Assembly: GCA_024404295.1 (NCBI GenBank)
Contig: JAKSQE010000009.1
Coordinates: forward strand, 1 to 17,396
Source of the DNA: Oscillibacter sp.
Lineage (GTDB): Bacteria; Bacillota; Clostridia; Oscillospirales; Oscillospiraceae
DNA length: 17,396 nucleotides
Direction of reading: 5' to 3'
Of the stretch, positions 1 to 6,204 are shown piece after piece; position 1 is the stretch's first letter; each line of letters begins with the position of its first letter. A model generated the notes under the pieces. The model was not told the origin of the DNA. It made no database searches and saw only the letters and a list, made by a program, of their open reading frames with translations. The position numbers were made by a program, and so were the translations under genes.

Positions 1-1
1 C

Positions 2-1411
2 CGCTCTCAGGAGCTGGACGACCATTACTATGGCGCCATCAAGCCCCGTGTTGCCGCTTTTATGAAAGATCTGGATGAGCATCTGTGGGCACTGGGTATT
101 TACAGTAAAACCAAGCACAATGAGGTCGCTCCCTCTCAGCACGAGATGGCTCCCATTTACACGGATGCCAACACCGCCTGCGACCATAATCAGTTGATCA
201 TGGAGATCATGAAAAAGGTTGCTGACAAGCACAATCTGGTGTGCCTGCTCCACGAAAAGCCCTTTGCGGGTGTCAACGGTTCCGGCAAGCATGACAACTG
301 GTCTCTCAGCACCGACACCGGTAAAAATCTGTTCAAACCCGGCAAAACTCCCAGTCAGAACGCACAGTTCCTGCTGTTTTTGGCCGCTTTCGTCAAGGGC
401 GTGGACGAGTATCAGGAATTCCTGCGCTGCACTGTGGCCTTCCCCGGAAACGACCACCGCCTGGGTGCGCAGGAAGCACCTCCCGCTGTATTGTCCATCT
501 TCCTGGGCGACGATTTGGGCCGTGTTGTTGAGTCTATCATCAACGGCACGACTTACGAAGATGCCGAAAAGCGCACCCTGCAGATCGGCGTAGATGCCAT
601 GCCGCCTATTCCGCAGGATAATACCGACCGGAACCGCACCAGTCCCATGGCTTTCACCGGCAACAAGTTTGAATTCCGTATGCTGGGTTCCAGTCAGTCT
701 ATTTCCGGTCCCAACATTGCTCTGAACACCATTATGGCGGAGGAGTTGCGGCAGTTTGCCGATGAGCTGGAAAAAGCCGATGACTTCCAGTCCACCCTGG
801 AAGCTCTGATCCGTAAGGTTTTCACGGAGCATCAGCGCATCATTTTCAATGGCAACGGCTACGATGATGCCTGGCTGGCAGAAGCTGAAAAGCGCGGGCT
901 TGTCAACCTTCCCACCACCGCCGATGCTCTGCCGTTCTACACCGCCAAAAAGAATGTTGATCTTTTCGTCAAACACGGCATTTATTCTAAGGAAGAGATG
1001 TTTGCCCGTGCTGAGATCCACATGGTAAATTACATCTCTGTGATCTCCATTGAGGCCAAGACCATGATCGACATGATGCATCGCCAGATCCTGCCTGCCA
1101 CCTCCAAGTTCGTCGCCGATCTCAGCGAGCGAGCCTGGAAAAAGGAGAATATGGGTGTCTCTAACAAGTATGACAGCGCCTGTGCCAAGGAACTGGGAAA
1201 GCTCACCGATCAGCTGTATGCCGCCTGTGAGAAGCTATCTCGCGATCTCGCAAAGCTGCCCGCCGATCCCAAGCGCGGAATCGCTTACTGCCGTGATACC
1301 TTGGTGCCTGACATGGTAAAGGCTCGCGCCATTAGCGATACCATGGAGCCTATGATCCCCAATGAGGTCTGGCCCTTCCCCGTTTACAGCGATCTGTTGT
1401 TCTCTGTTTAA
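2..1411 (+). CDS. glnN: Glutamine synthetase type III, C-terminal part (5' truncated)
   Basis: ATP-dependent ligation of ammonia to glutamate, the central nitrogen-assimilation step, in the cytoplasm. The reading frame is open from base 2 and has no start in the window, so 469 residues are visible. Type III enzymes (GSIII) are usually about 700 residues, so roughly the N-terminal third is missing because of the window edge. Visible GSIII signatures are NEVAPSQHEMAPIY (nucleotide and metal site region), KPFAGVNGSGKHDNWS soon after it, GNDHRLGAQEAPPA, and a C-terminal end PNEVWPFPVYSDLLF typical of the family. The first ATG, at 62, lies inside the conserved catalytic domain and is not the real start. 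The gene converges on the minus-strand binding-protein gene, and the two share a bidirectional terminator just past the stop. It could be called glnA in some annotations, but the GSIII family assignment is clear. Confidence 0.92.
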   Translation, partial: RSQELDDHYYGAIKPRVAAFMKDLDEHLWALGIYSKTKHNEVAPSQHEMAPIYTDANTACDHNQLIMEIMKKVADKHNLVCLLHEKPFAGVNGSGKHDNWSLSTDTGKNLFKPGKTPSQNAQFLLFLAAFVKGVDEYQEFLRCTVAFPGNDHRLGAQEAPPAVLSIFLGDDLGRVVESIINGTTYEDAEKRTLQIGVDAMPPIPQDNTDRNRTSPMAFTGNKFEFRMLGSSQSISGPNIALNTIMAEELRQFADELEKADDFQSTLEALIRKVFTEHQRIIFNGNGYDDAWLAEAEKRGLVNLPTTADALPFYTAKKNVDLFVKHGIYSKEEMFARAEIHMVNYISVISIEAKTMIDMMHRQILPATSKFVADLSERAWKKENMGVSNKYDSACAKELGKLTDQLYAACEKLSRDLAKLPADPKRGIAYCRDTLVPDMVKARAISDTMEPMIPNEVWPFPVYSDLLFSV

Positions 1412-1427
1412 TTTTCAATTTAACTGC

Positions 1428-1473
1428 AAAAAGATCCCATGCCGAATTCATCGGCATGGGATCTTCTGTTTTT
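1428..1473. terminator. Bidirectional intrinsic terminator between convergent genes
   Basis: A perfect 15-bp inverted repeat (arms 1431-1445 and 1451-1465, loop 1446-1450) lies between the stop of the glutamine synthetase and the stop of the minus-strand binding-protein gene. On the plus strand the hairpin is followed by a T run at 1469-1473. On the minus strand it is followed by the complement of the A run at 1428-1432. Both convergent transcripts can therefore end at the same hairpin. Confidence 0.9.
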
Positions 1474-1474
1474 A

Positions 1475-3151
1475 TCACACCACAGGGCGCTTATACACAT
1501 TTGCAAAGCTGAACCAACCACGGGTATCCCGAATCGCACCGGAATAACTCTCCCGCAGCGTCCAAGCAGTTCCGCAGGTGTGCAGAGGCGCCAAAGCGCA
1601 ATCGATATTCAGCAGCAGATCTTCCGCATCATGCAGACAGCCCATACGGGCGCTGCCGTCTTCCGCAATCGCAATAATGGACATCAAGGTGTCATATGCG
1701 CTGTTTCCGTAATGCAGGTAATTTTTGCTGTTTCCTATCGTAAAGTCCATCAGGAAACACTCCGCATCGTTGCAGACTGCACTCACATCCATCTCAGCCA
1801 GCACATAGTCTCCGGACTTCAAGGCTGTCAGCAGTTCCTCCCGGGTCACCGCTTTCGGAGTAATTCTGGTTTTCAACACACGATTCCAGTTTTCACACAG
1901 CGCTGCAGCAACGGCACCATTATGGCCTTCCGCCACGTAGAAATACTCTATTTCACCCAAACTGGCACCGCTCTCATATCCCGAAGACTCCAGCAGAGAG
2001 ATGGCCTCTGTGCAACGGTCCGCATACGTCTCCGGATCATGATCGATCAGAGTTCCGCCTTTTGTGCGGAAGTCGTTGTCTCCCTCAGGCACGCCGGGAG
2101 GAACCAATCCTTCCGCCGCTTTGGCTGTCACTCCTGCGATCTCCGCAATGGCATTGCGGTCAATGGCAAGGCTCAGAGCCTTTCGGACGTGTTCATCCGT
2201 TAGACGCTCGCAGTTAAACATGACCGTGTGGGTAACCAGTTCCGGATCCGGTACCCAGTTTTCATCTGTCTCCAGCAGAGATGCCATCCACGATTCAGAT
2301 AGCGGTGCAATGGCATCTACTTCGCCTGTTTCATACAGTTTTTCCGCTGTTTTCTCATCTCCGAAGCGGAACACGATCTTCTCCGGCCCGCTTCGCTTCT
2401 GGTGGTAATGGGGGTTTGCGGTCAACGTCAGGGATGTATCGCCATCCTGCTCCATCACGACAAAGGGGCCATTCGTCACCGCTTTTGTGGCATTTGTCCA
2501 CCAGTGCAGATCCAACGTCCCATCGGGATCCAGATCCTTGGAAGCCTCGTACAGCTTCTTCAGCACATCCTGCCGCAGTGGAACTGTGACCGGCGATGTG
2601 CATACCTCTCGCAAAAACCAGTCGTAATTGCCATCCAATGTCACCACCAAGGTGTTTGCGCTCTTTGCTGTTACCGCCAGTTTAGACATATCACCGGTGG
2701 CTCTGGCCTCGTCGTATCCGCTGATGATGGACAGCATAGATGCAAACGGAGACGCATAGCTGGGATTGACAATGCGCTGCCATGCATACACAAAGTCGTT
2801 GGCCTTCACCGGCACGCCATCGGACCACTTGCCATCCTGCAGGCGGAACGTATAGGTTACGGTGCCGTCTGCATTTTCCTCCACGGAAACATTCTTGGCA
2901 GCGCCTTCCGTCACCACTGTTGCGCCCTCGCTATTGGTACTCACGCGCATCAGGTTTTCATACATATGGGCAAGAACCGTCTGGTCGCTCAGTCGCTCTG
3001 CATAAATCGGGTCAAAGGTCAGCGGTGCTTCACCGACGCAGACAGATAGACTCTCTCCGCTGTCCTGTCCACGTTTTCCGCAGCTCGTCAGCACTGTTAT
3101 GCTCATCACGATGGACAGTCCCAACGCCAACAGGCGTTTCCAGTTTTTCAT
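1475..3151 (-). CDS. Peptide ABC transporter substrate-binding lipoprotein (SBP family 5, OppA-like)
   Basis: Likely captures oligopeptides (or a nickel- or sugar-type ligand, which this family also binds) outside the membrane. The start chosen is the ATG at 3151, giving 558 residues. It has AGTGAGG six bases upstream, whereas the GTG four codons earlier overlaps that site. The N-terminus is a lipoprotein signal: basic MKNWKR, a hydrophobic stretch, then lipobox LTSC with Cys24 as the lipidated residue. Typical family 5 features follow: LTFDPIYAERLSDQ near the start, YTFRLQDGKWSDGVPVKAND, FVYAWQRIVNP, a TNGPFV segment, and ALSLAIDRNAI in the second lobe. Length fits OppA (about 540 residues). 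It starts 26 bp after the helicase stop on the same strand, so it is probably co-transcribed with it. No permease or ATPase genes are near, so the transporter partners are elsewhere and the ligand cannot be named. Confidence 0.9.
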   Translation of the reverse strand: MKNWKRLLALGLSIVMSITVLTSCGKRGQDSGESLSVCVGEAPLTFDPIYAERLSDQTVLAHMYENLMRVSTNSEGATVVTEGAAKNVSVEENADGTVTYTFRLQDGKWSDGVPVKANDFVYAWQRIVNPSYASPFASMLSIISGYDEARATGDMSKLAVTAKSANTLVVTLDGNYDWFLREVCTSPVTVPLRQDVLKKLYEASKDLDPDGTLDLHWWTNATKAVTNGPFVVMEQDGDTSLTLTANPHYHQKRSGPEKIVFRFGDEKTAEKLYETGEVDAIAPLSESWMASLLETDENWVPDPELVTHTVMFNCERLTDEHVRKALSLAIDRNAIAEIAGVTAKAAEGLVPPGVPEGDNDFRTKGGTLIDHDPETYADRCTEAISLLESSGYESGASLGEIEYFYVAEGHNGAVAAALCENWNRVLKTRITPKAVTREELLTALKSGDYVLAEMDVSAVCNDAECFLMDFTIGNSKNYLHYGNSAYDTLMSIIAIAEDGSARMGCLHDAEDLLLNIDCALAPLHTCGTAWTLRESYSGAIRDTRGWFSFANVYKRPVV

Positions 3152-3177
3152 TTGAAACCTCACTTCTTTATACAGGC

Positions 3178-4332
3178 TTAGACAACGGTCAGCTTACCGT
3201 CCTCATCAAACTTAACAGGTACAATCTCATTCCGGGTATTCTTAGCAATATCGTCCATGCGGATCTTTGAGGGAAAATCCGCCACAAAGCTCACCGCCAC
3301 ACCCTGACGGCGGGCACGGCCGGTACGGCCAATGCGATGGATATAATCTTGATTTTCGTCGGGAATATCGCAATTGAACACAATATCCACATCATCCACG
3401 TCAATGCCACGGGCGGCCACATCCGTAGATACGAACACTTCCAACTGTCCCTGACGGAAGCGCTCCAAAACCTGTTCCCGCTTCTTTTGCGGGACGTCGC
3501 CGTGAATGCACTGGGCATCAATGCCCCGCATTTGCAGGAATTTCGTGATTCGCTCTGTGTTGCCCTTGGTATTGCAGAACACCATACTGCGCTCAAAGCC
3601 AGTCTCTTTCAAAATTCTGGCGATAGCCTCTGCCTTGCCGTCAAAGCTGACATCCATGCGGAACTGCTTGATATCCGGCTTGTTCTGCTCGTCTTCCCGA
3701 ACGGTCACTTCCTCCGCGTCCCGCTGATAAACCCATGCGATATCCATGACCTCACGGGAAATGGTGGCAGAGAACAGACCCAGATTTTTGCGATTGCTCA
3801 TGCGGTCCAACAGGTGGGTCACATCGTGAACGAAGCCCATATCCAGCATGCGATCCGCCTCGTCCAGCACCACGGTCTGGGCGTTGTCCACCCGCACCGT
3901 GCGGCGCTTCATGTGGTCACTCAATCGGCCGGGTGTTGCCACCACGATCTGCGGGCGCTTTTTCAATGCGTCGATCTGCCGGCCAATGGGTGCACCGCCA
4001 TACAGACAAACCGCCCGCACGCCGTGCTTGTAGGTGCAGAGGGAGCGAATCTCATCGGTAATCTGAATCGCCAGTTCCCGGGTAGGAGCCAAAATCACCG
4101 CCTGCACGCTCTCGTCCTCCGGGTCAACATGTTCAATAATCGGGATGCCATAGGCAAACGTCTTACCGGTACCGGTAGGTGCCTTAGCAATGACATCCTT
4201 CCACGCCATCATGGGGGGAATGCAGCCGGCCTGCACGGGTGTGGACATCTGAATGTTCCGCTCCAGCAGGGAACGCATGACCTCCTGAGACAGTCCTAAT
4301 GTATCAAAACGAACGCCTTCCGTAAATTCCAT
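3178..4332 (-). CDS. DEAD-box ATP-dependent RNA helicase
   Basis: ATP-driven unwinding or remodelling of RNA duplexes (ribosome assembly, mRNA decay or cold response). The start is the ATG at 4332 (384 residues). It has AGAGGAAAG just upstream and sits about 37 bases after the predicted transcription start; in-frame ATGs further upstream lie at or before that start. All core motifs are present in order: Q-motif region at residues 9-34, motif I APTGTGKT 51-58, PTREL 83-87, TPGRL 133-137, DEAD 157-160, SAT 188-190, VFCNT 251-255, STDVAARGID 302-311 and HRIGRTGRA 332-340. The protein ends about 45 residues after motif VI, so it is a minimal two-domain helicase (RhlE/CshA-like core) without the RNA-binding C-terminal extension of DbpA or CsdA. 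The exact subfamily is uncertain. Confidence 0.94.
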   Translation of the reverse strand: MEFTEGVRFDTLGLSQEVMRSLLERNIQMSTPVQAGCIPPMMAWKDVIAKAPTGTGKTFAYGIPIIEHVDPEDESVQAVILAPTRELAIQITDEIRSLCTYKHGVRAVCLYGGAPIGRQIDALKKRPQIVVATPGRLSDHMKRRTVRVDNAQTVVLDEADRMLDMGFVHDVTHLLDRMSNRKNLGLFSATISREVMDIAWVYQRDAEEVTVREDEQNKPDIKQFRMDVSFDGKAEAIARILKETGFERSMVFCNTKGNTERITKFLQMRGIDAQCIHGDVPQKKREQVLERFRQGQLEVFVSTDVAARGIDVDDVDIVFNCDIPDENQDYIHRIGRTGRARRQGVAVSFVADFPSKIRMDDIAKNTRNEIVPVKFDEDGKLTVV

Positions 4333-4375
4333 CGTTTCTTTCCTCTTTTTGTGCATAATATCTGATTTTAAGTTT

Positions 4376-4403
4376 ATTATACACATATTTTGCAACTTGT
4401 AAA
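4376..4403 (-). promoter_or_regulatory. Sigma-A-type promoter of the helicase/binding-protein unit
   Basis: On the minus strand, a -35 TTTACA (4403-4398), a 16-bp spacer and a perfect -10 TATAAT (4381-4376). The predicted transcription start, near 4369, leaves a leader of about 37 bases containing the ribosome binding site of the helicase. Read by eye from consensus hexamers. Confidence 0.7.
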
Positions 4404-4464
4404 GGTTTGTGCAGCAGGAAAACACAATGTGCGGGGCAAATACCCGCCCGTCAGCAAACGCAAC

Positions 4465-4502
4465 AAAAACCGGTGGAAAGGATCTCCTTCTCTTTCCACC
4501 GG
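4465..4502 (-). terminator. Intrinsic terminator after the alpha/beta hydrolase gene
   Basis: An 11-bp perfect stem (arms 4470-4480 and 4492-4502, loop 4481-4491) lies eight bases past the stop of the hydrolase. On the minus strand it is followed by a run of five T (complement of 4465-4469). It ends the sdpR-sdpI-hydrolase transcript before the helicase promoter. Confidence 0.85.
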
Positions 4503-4510
4503 CCTTTCAT

Positions 4511-5128
4511 TTAACCTCTGATCCAGTTGTCGAGGAACCGCATCTGCTCCTGCGTGTGAAACCAATGCTCTCCGTTTTCCATAACAGTAAGACTTGCACC
4601 GATCCCATCAGCAAACTGGGTCATCGTTTCATAGGACGTCAGATTGTCGTTCCCTCCATAAAGGATCCGGGTCGGAATCTTCCATACTATAGGGTGCTGT
4701 CTTACATAGCACAGATAGTCCCACGAAAGCGTTTCTCCAAAGGCCGTTTCAATCACTTTTTTATCCCGAAGTTCATCCTCGGTCACATTGGCCCATTGCA
4801 TCATGTCCGTGATCAGATGTTCCATATCGACAACGGGTGAGATGAAATATGCTCTCTCGATCGGTCTGTCTTTCAGGGCGTGCATGGTGAAATAGGCGCC
4901 AATGCTGTTCGCGATGATCGTCACAGACGCATAGGTTTCAGCAATCGCATCAAAAATCTTTGCAAACTCCGCTTTCGCTGCCCATGGGGTCTGAGCCGCA
5001 TAGTCAACACCGATCACATCGCAATCCGGAAATAGCGGCTGATAGTGCTTTGCCTCTCCCGCGTTTCCACCTTTCCCGTGTATGTATAAAACGACCCGTT
5101 TTATGCTTTTTTCCCGGAACATACCCAT
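4511..5128 (-). CDS. Small alpha/beta-fold hydrolase
   Basis: A cytoplasmic serine hydrolase of the alpha/beta fold; substrate unknown, with esterase or lipase-like activity possible. The ATG at 5128 is used (205 residues) because GGGAG lies five bases upstream; a TTG four codons earlier is inside that site. The fold markers are an early strand followed by YIHGKGG (oxyanion loop, residues 15-21), a nucleophile elbow IANSIGAY with Ser75, Asp161 in YGGNDN, and His188 in NGEHWFH, which together give a plausible Ser-Asp-His triad. The elbow reads A-N-S-I-G rather than the usual G-x-S-x-G. There is no signal peptide or membrane segment. The gene begins 16 bp after the SdpI-like gene and precedes the terminator, so it is the last gene of that small operon. 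Its link to the immunity or repressor pair is inferred only from position. Confidence 0.85.
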   Translation of the reverse strand: MGMFREKSIKRVVLYIHGKGGNAGEAKHYQPLFPDCDVIGVDYAAQTPWAAKAEFAKIFDAIAETYASVTIIANSIGAYFTMHALKDRPIERAYFISPVVDMEHLITDMMQWANVTEDELRDKKVIETAFGETLSWDYLCYVRQHPIVWKIPTRILYGGNDNLTSYETMTQFADGIGASLTVMENGEHWFHTQEQMRFLDNWIRG

Positions 5129-5144
5129 TTCTGCTCCCAAAACG

Positions 5145-5780
5145 TTAAATTCCCTTTTTATACAACAGATAGGAATACACCGTGGGGATCAGCACCATCA
5201 CAGCCAGAATTCCGGCAAAGATCCACACATTACAAATTTTCAGCAAGCTTACAGCAACAAATACCACACCGCCAGCGACCCAGAGGAAACCGGCCATGCG
5301 GTGAGTGCGATTCCAGTTCTCCTCGCTGTTCAATGTCCAGGGCAGTTTGATGCCCATGGTGTAGCTCTGCTTGGTCTTGGGCAGATAATTGCCGATCAGA
5401 ATAAACAGCACACCCATCAGCAGCGGAATGACCGTTTCAATGTTCGTATTGTATCCCAGCGCATTAACCAGCGTCATGCCGCTCATCAGAACGGACAGCA
5501 CCGGAACCACACCTAAGCTGATCTTCACCATGGCCTCGCCCATGTTCTTCTTTTTGGGATCGGCGTTCAGGCCAAAATAGAGCAGCAGGTTAATCGCCGC
5601 CATGAAACAGGGCATTCCAAAGACCGCAACTGCCTTGGAAGACCAGCCGTTGGGCGTACCGTCAAAGCTGAAGTGGGTCGGCACCTGCTCCGGCAGCTTG
5701 CCATACACCGCTAAGCCGGCAAAGATCGGCAGCAAACAGATCAAAGTCGTTATAATCATCCATTTCTTATTCAGCTTCAT
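5145..5780 (-). CDS. sdpI: SdpI-family membrane protein (DUF1648 plus SdpI domain)
   Basis: An integral membrane protein related to Bacillus subtilis SdpI. There it gives immunity to the SdpC killing peptide and, when bound by it, holds the repressor SdpR at the membrane. The 211-residue length matches SdpI (about 207). Hydrophobic segments fall at roughly residues 8-26, 50-70, 86-108, 116-132, 163-181 and 184-205, giving six helices. The N-terminal DUF1648 signature is LPEQVPTHFSFDGTPNGW (residues 29-46). The SdpI-domain signature GNYLPKTKQSYTMGIKLPW (130-148), with ENWNRTHRMAG after it, is clear. The ATG at 5780 is preferred because GGAG is nine bases upstream; another ATG at 5786 is only three bases from it. 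The reading frame overlaps the end of the repressor gene, showing translational coupling. No SdpC-like toxin or SdpA/SdpB is present here, so function may be immunity to other producers' peptides or something else. Confidence 0.87.
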   Translation of the reverse strand: MKLNKKWMIITTLICLLPIFAGLAVYGKLPEQVPTHFSFDGTPNGWSSKAVAVFGMPCFMAAINLLLYFGLNADPKKKNMGEAMVKISLGVVPVLSVLMSGMTLVNALGYNTNIETVIPLLMGVLFILIGNYLPKTKQSYTMGIKLPWTLNSEENWNRTHRMAGFLWVAGGVVFVAVSLLKICNVWIFAGILAVMVLIPTVYSYLLYKKGI

Positions 5781-6048
5781 GGTCATTCGCTCCTTTCAAA
5801 TCTTGTAGCCACAGCAGTACTTCTTCTAACACAGAGGCATTCAGACTGTAATTGATAAAGTTTTTCTCTTTTCGTTCCACGATCAGTCCTGCCTTTTTCA
5901 GCTGGGCCAGATGATAAGACACCGTTGCTGCTGTCATGTCAAACTTTCCGGAAAGCTCGCCTGCTGTCAGACTTCCGCCTTTCAGCAAATTCAAGATCTC
6001 CCGGCGTGCCGGGTCCGACAGCGCCTTAAAGGTCTCTGCAAATCCCAT
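5767..6048 (-). CDS. sdpR: ArsR-family repressor, SdpR-like
   Basis: A 93-residue winged-helix repressor of the ArsR/SmtB fold, probably controlling its own operon. The start at 6048 has AGAGGTG five bases upstream. The order is FKALSDPARREILNLL (helices 1-2), TAGELSGKFDMTAATVSYHLAQL (helix-turn-helix), then LIVERKEKNFINYSLN (beta wing) and a C-terminal dimerisation helix. There is no cysteine in the whole protein and no metal-binding pattern, so it is not a thiol-based metal sensor. This matches SdpR, whose activity is set by SdpI at the membrane. The stop codon lies inside the start region of the SdpI-like gene. Two perfect palindromes around its promoter are the likely binding sites. Confidence 0.87.
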   Translation of the reverse strand: MGFAETFKALSDPARREILNLLKGGSLTAGELSGKFDMTAATVSYHLAQLKKAGLIVERKEKNFINYSLNASVLEEVLLWLQDLKGANDHEAE

Positions 6049-6068
6049 GTGCGCACCTCTTTTATCTG

Positions 6069-6092
6069 GTATTTAGAAAATTATCTAAATAC
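6069..6092. promoter_or_regulatory. Palindromic operator O1 over the sdpR transcription start
   Basis: A perfect 9-bp inverted repeat (GTATTTAGA at 6069-6077, TCTAAATAC at 6084-6092) with a 6-bp centre. It starts directly next to the -10 box and covers the expected transcription start, a position where a bound dimer would block RNA polymerase. Its core ATTTAGA-N6-TCTAAAT is identical to the upstream site. Confidence 0.8.
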
Positions 6093-6121
6093 TTTATACC
6101 ATCACACATTCTATTTGTCAA
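6093..6121 (-). promoter_or_regulatory. Sigma-A promoter of the sdpR-sdpI-hydrolase operon
   Basis: On the minus strand, a perfect -35 TTGACA (6121-6116), a 17-bp spacer and -10 TATAAA (6098-6093). It fits exactly between the two palindromes O1 and O2. The expected start is near 6086, leaving a leader of about 38 bases. Confidence 0.85.
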
Positions 6122-6124
6122 TAT

Positions 6125-6148
6125 CTATTTAGAATTTCGTCTAAATAG
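6125..6148. promoter_or_regulatory. Palindromic operator O2 upstream of the sdpR promoter
   Basis: A perfect 9-bp inverted repeat (CTATTTAGA at 6125-6133, TCTAAATAG at 6140-6148) with a 6-bp centre, three bases from the -35 box. It is the second copy of the O1 core with a different centre sequence. Centre-to-centre distance to O1 is 56 bp, just over five helical turns. Confidence 0.8.
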
Positions 6149-6151
6149 TGA

Positions 6152-6185
6152 TTAAAAATCCGGTGGAGCATCGTGCTCCACCGGA
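6152..6185 (-). terminator. Intrinsic terminator of the glycogen operon
   Basis: A 12-bp perfect stem (arms 6159-6170 and 6174-6185, loop TCG), 20 bases past the glgP stop, followed on the minus strand by a T run (complement of the A run at 6154-6158). It sits directly beside operator O2 and separates the glycogen operon from the sdpR promoter on the same strand. Confidence 0.9.
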
Positions 6186-6204
6186 CTGCAAAGAATGGTT
6201 GTAT

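Noticed and set aside
3337..4299. 320-codon open frame on the plus strand opposite the helicase
   Set aside because: Antisense shadow of a gene with all DEAD-box motifs.
4409..4840. 143-codon plus-strand frame opposite the hydrolase
   Set aside because: It crosses the minus-strand terminator and is antisense to a conserved alpha/beta hydrolase.
4470..6185. Similar CCGGTGGA stems in the terminators at 4470-4502 and 6159-6185 as copies of a mobile repeat
   Set aside because: Only about eight bases are shared; the stems and loops differ otherwise, and each is placed as an ordinary terminator.
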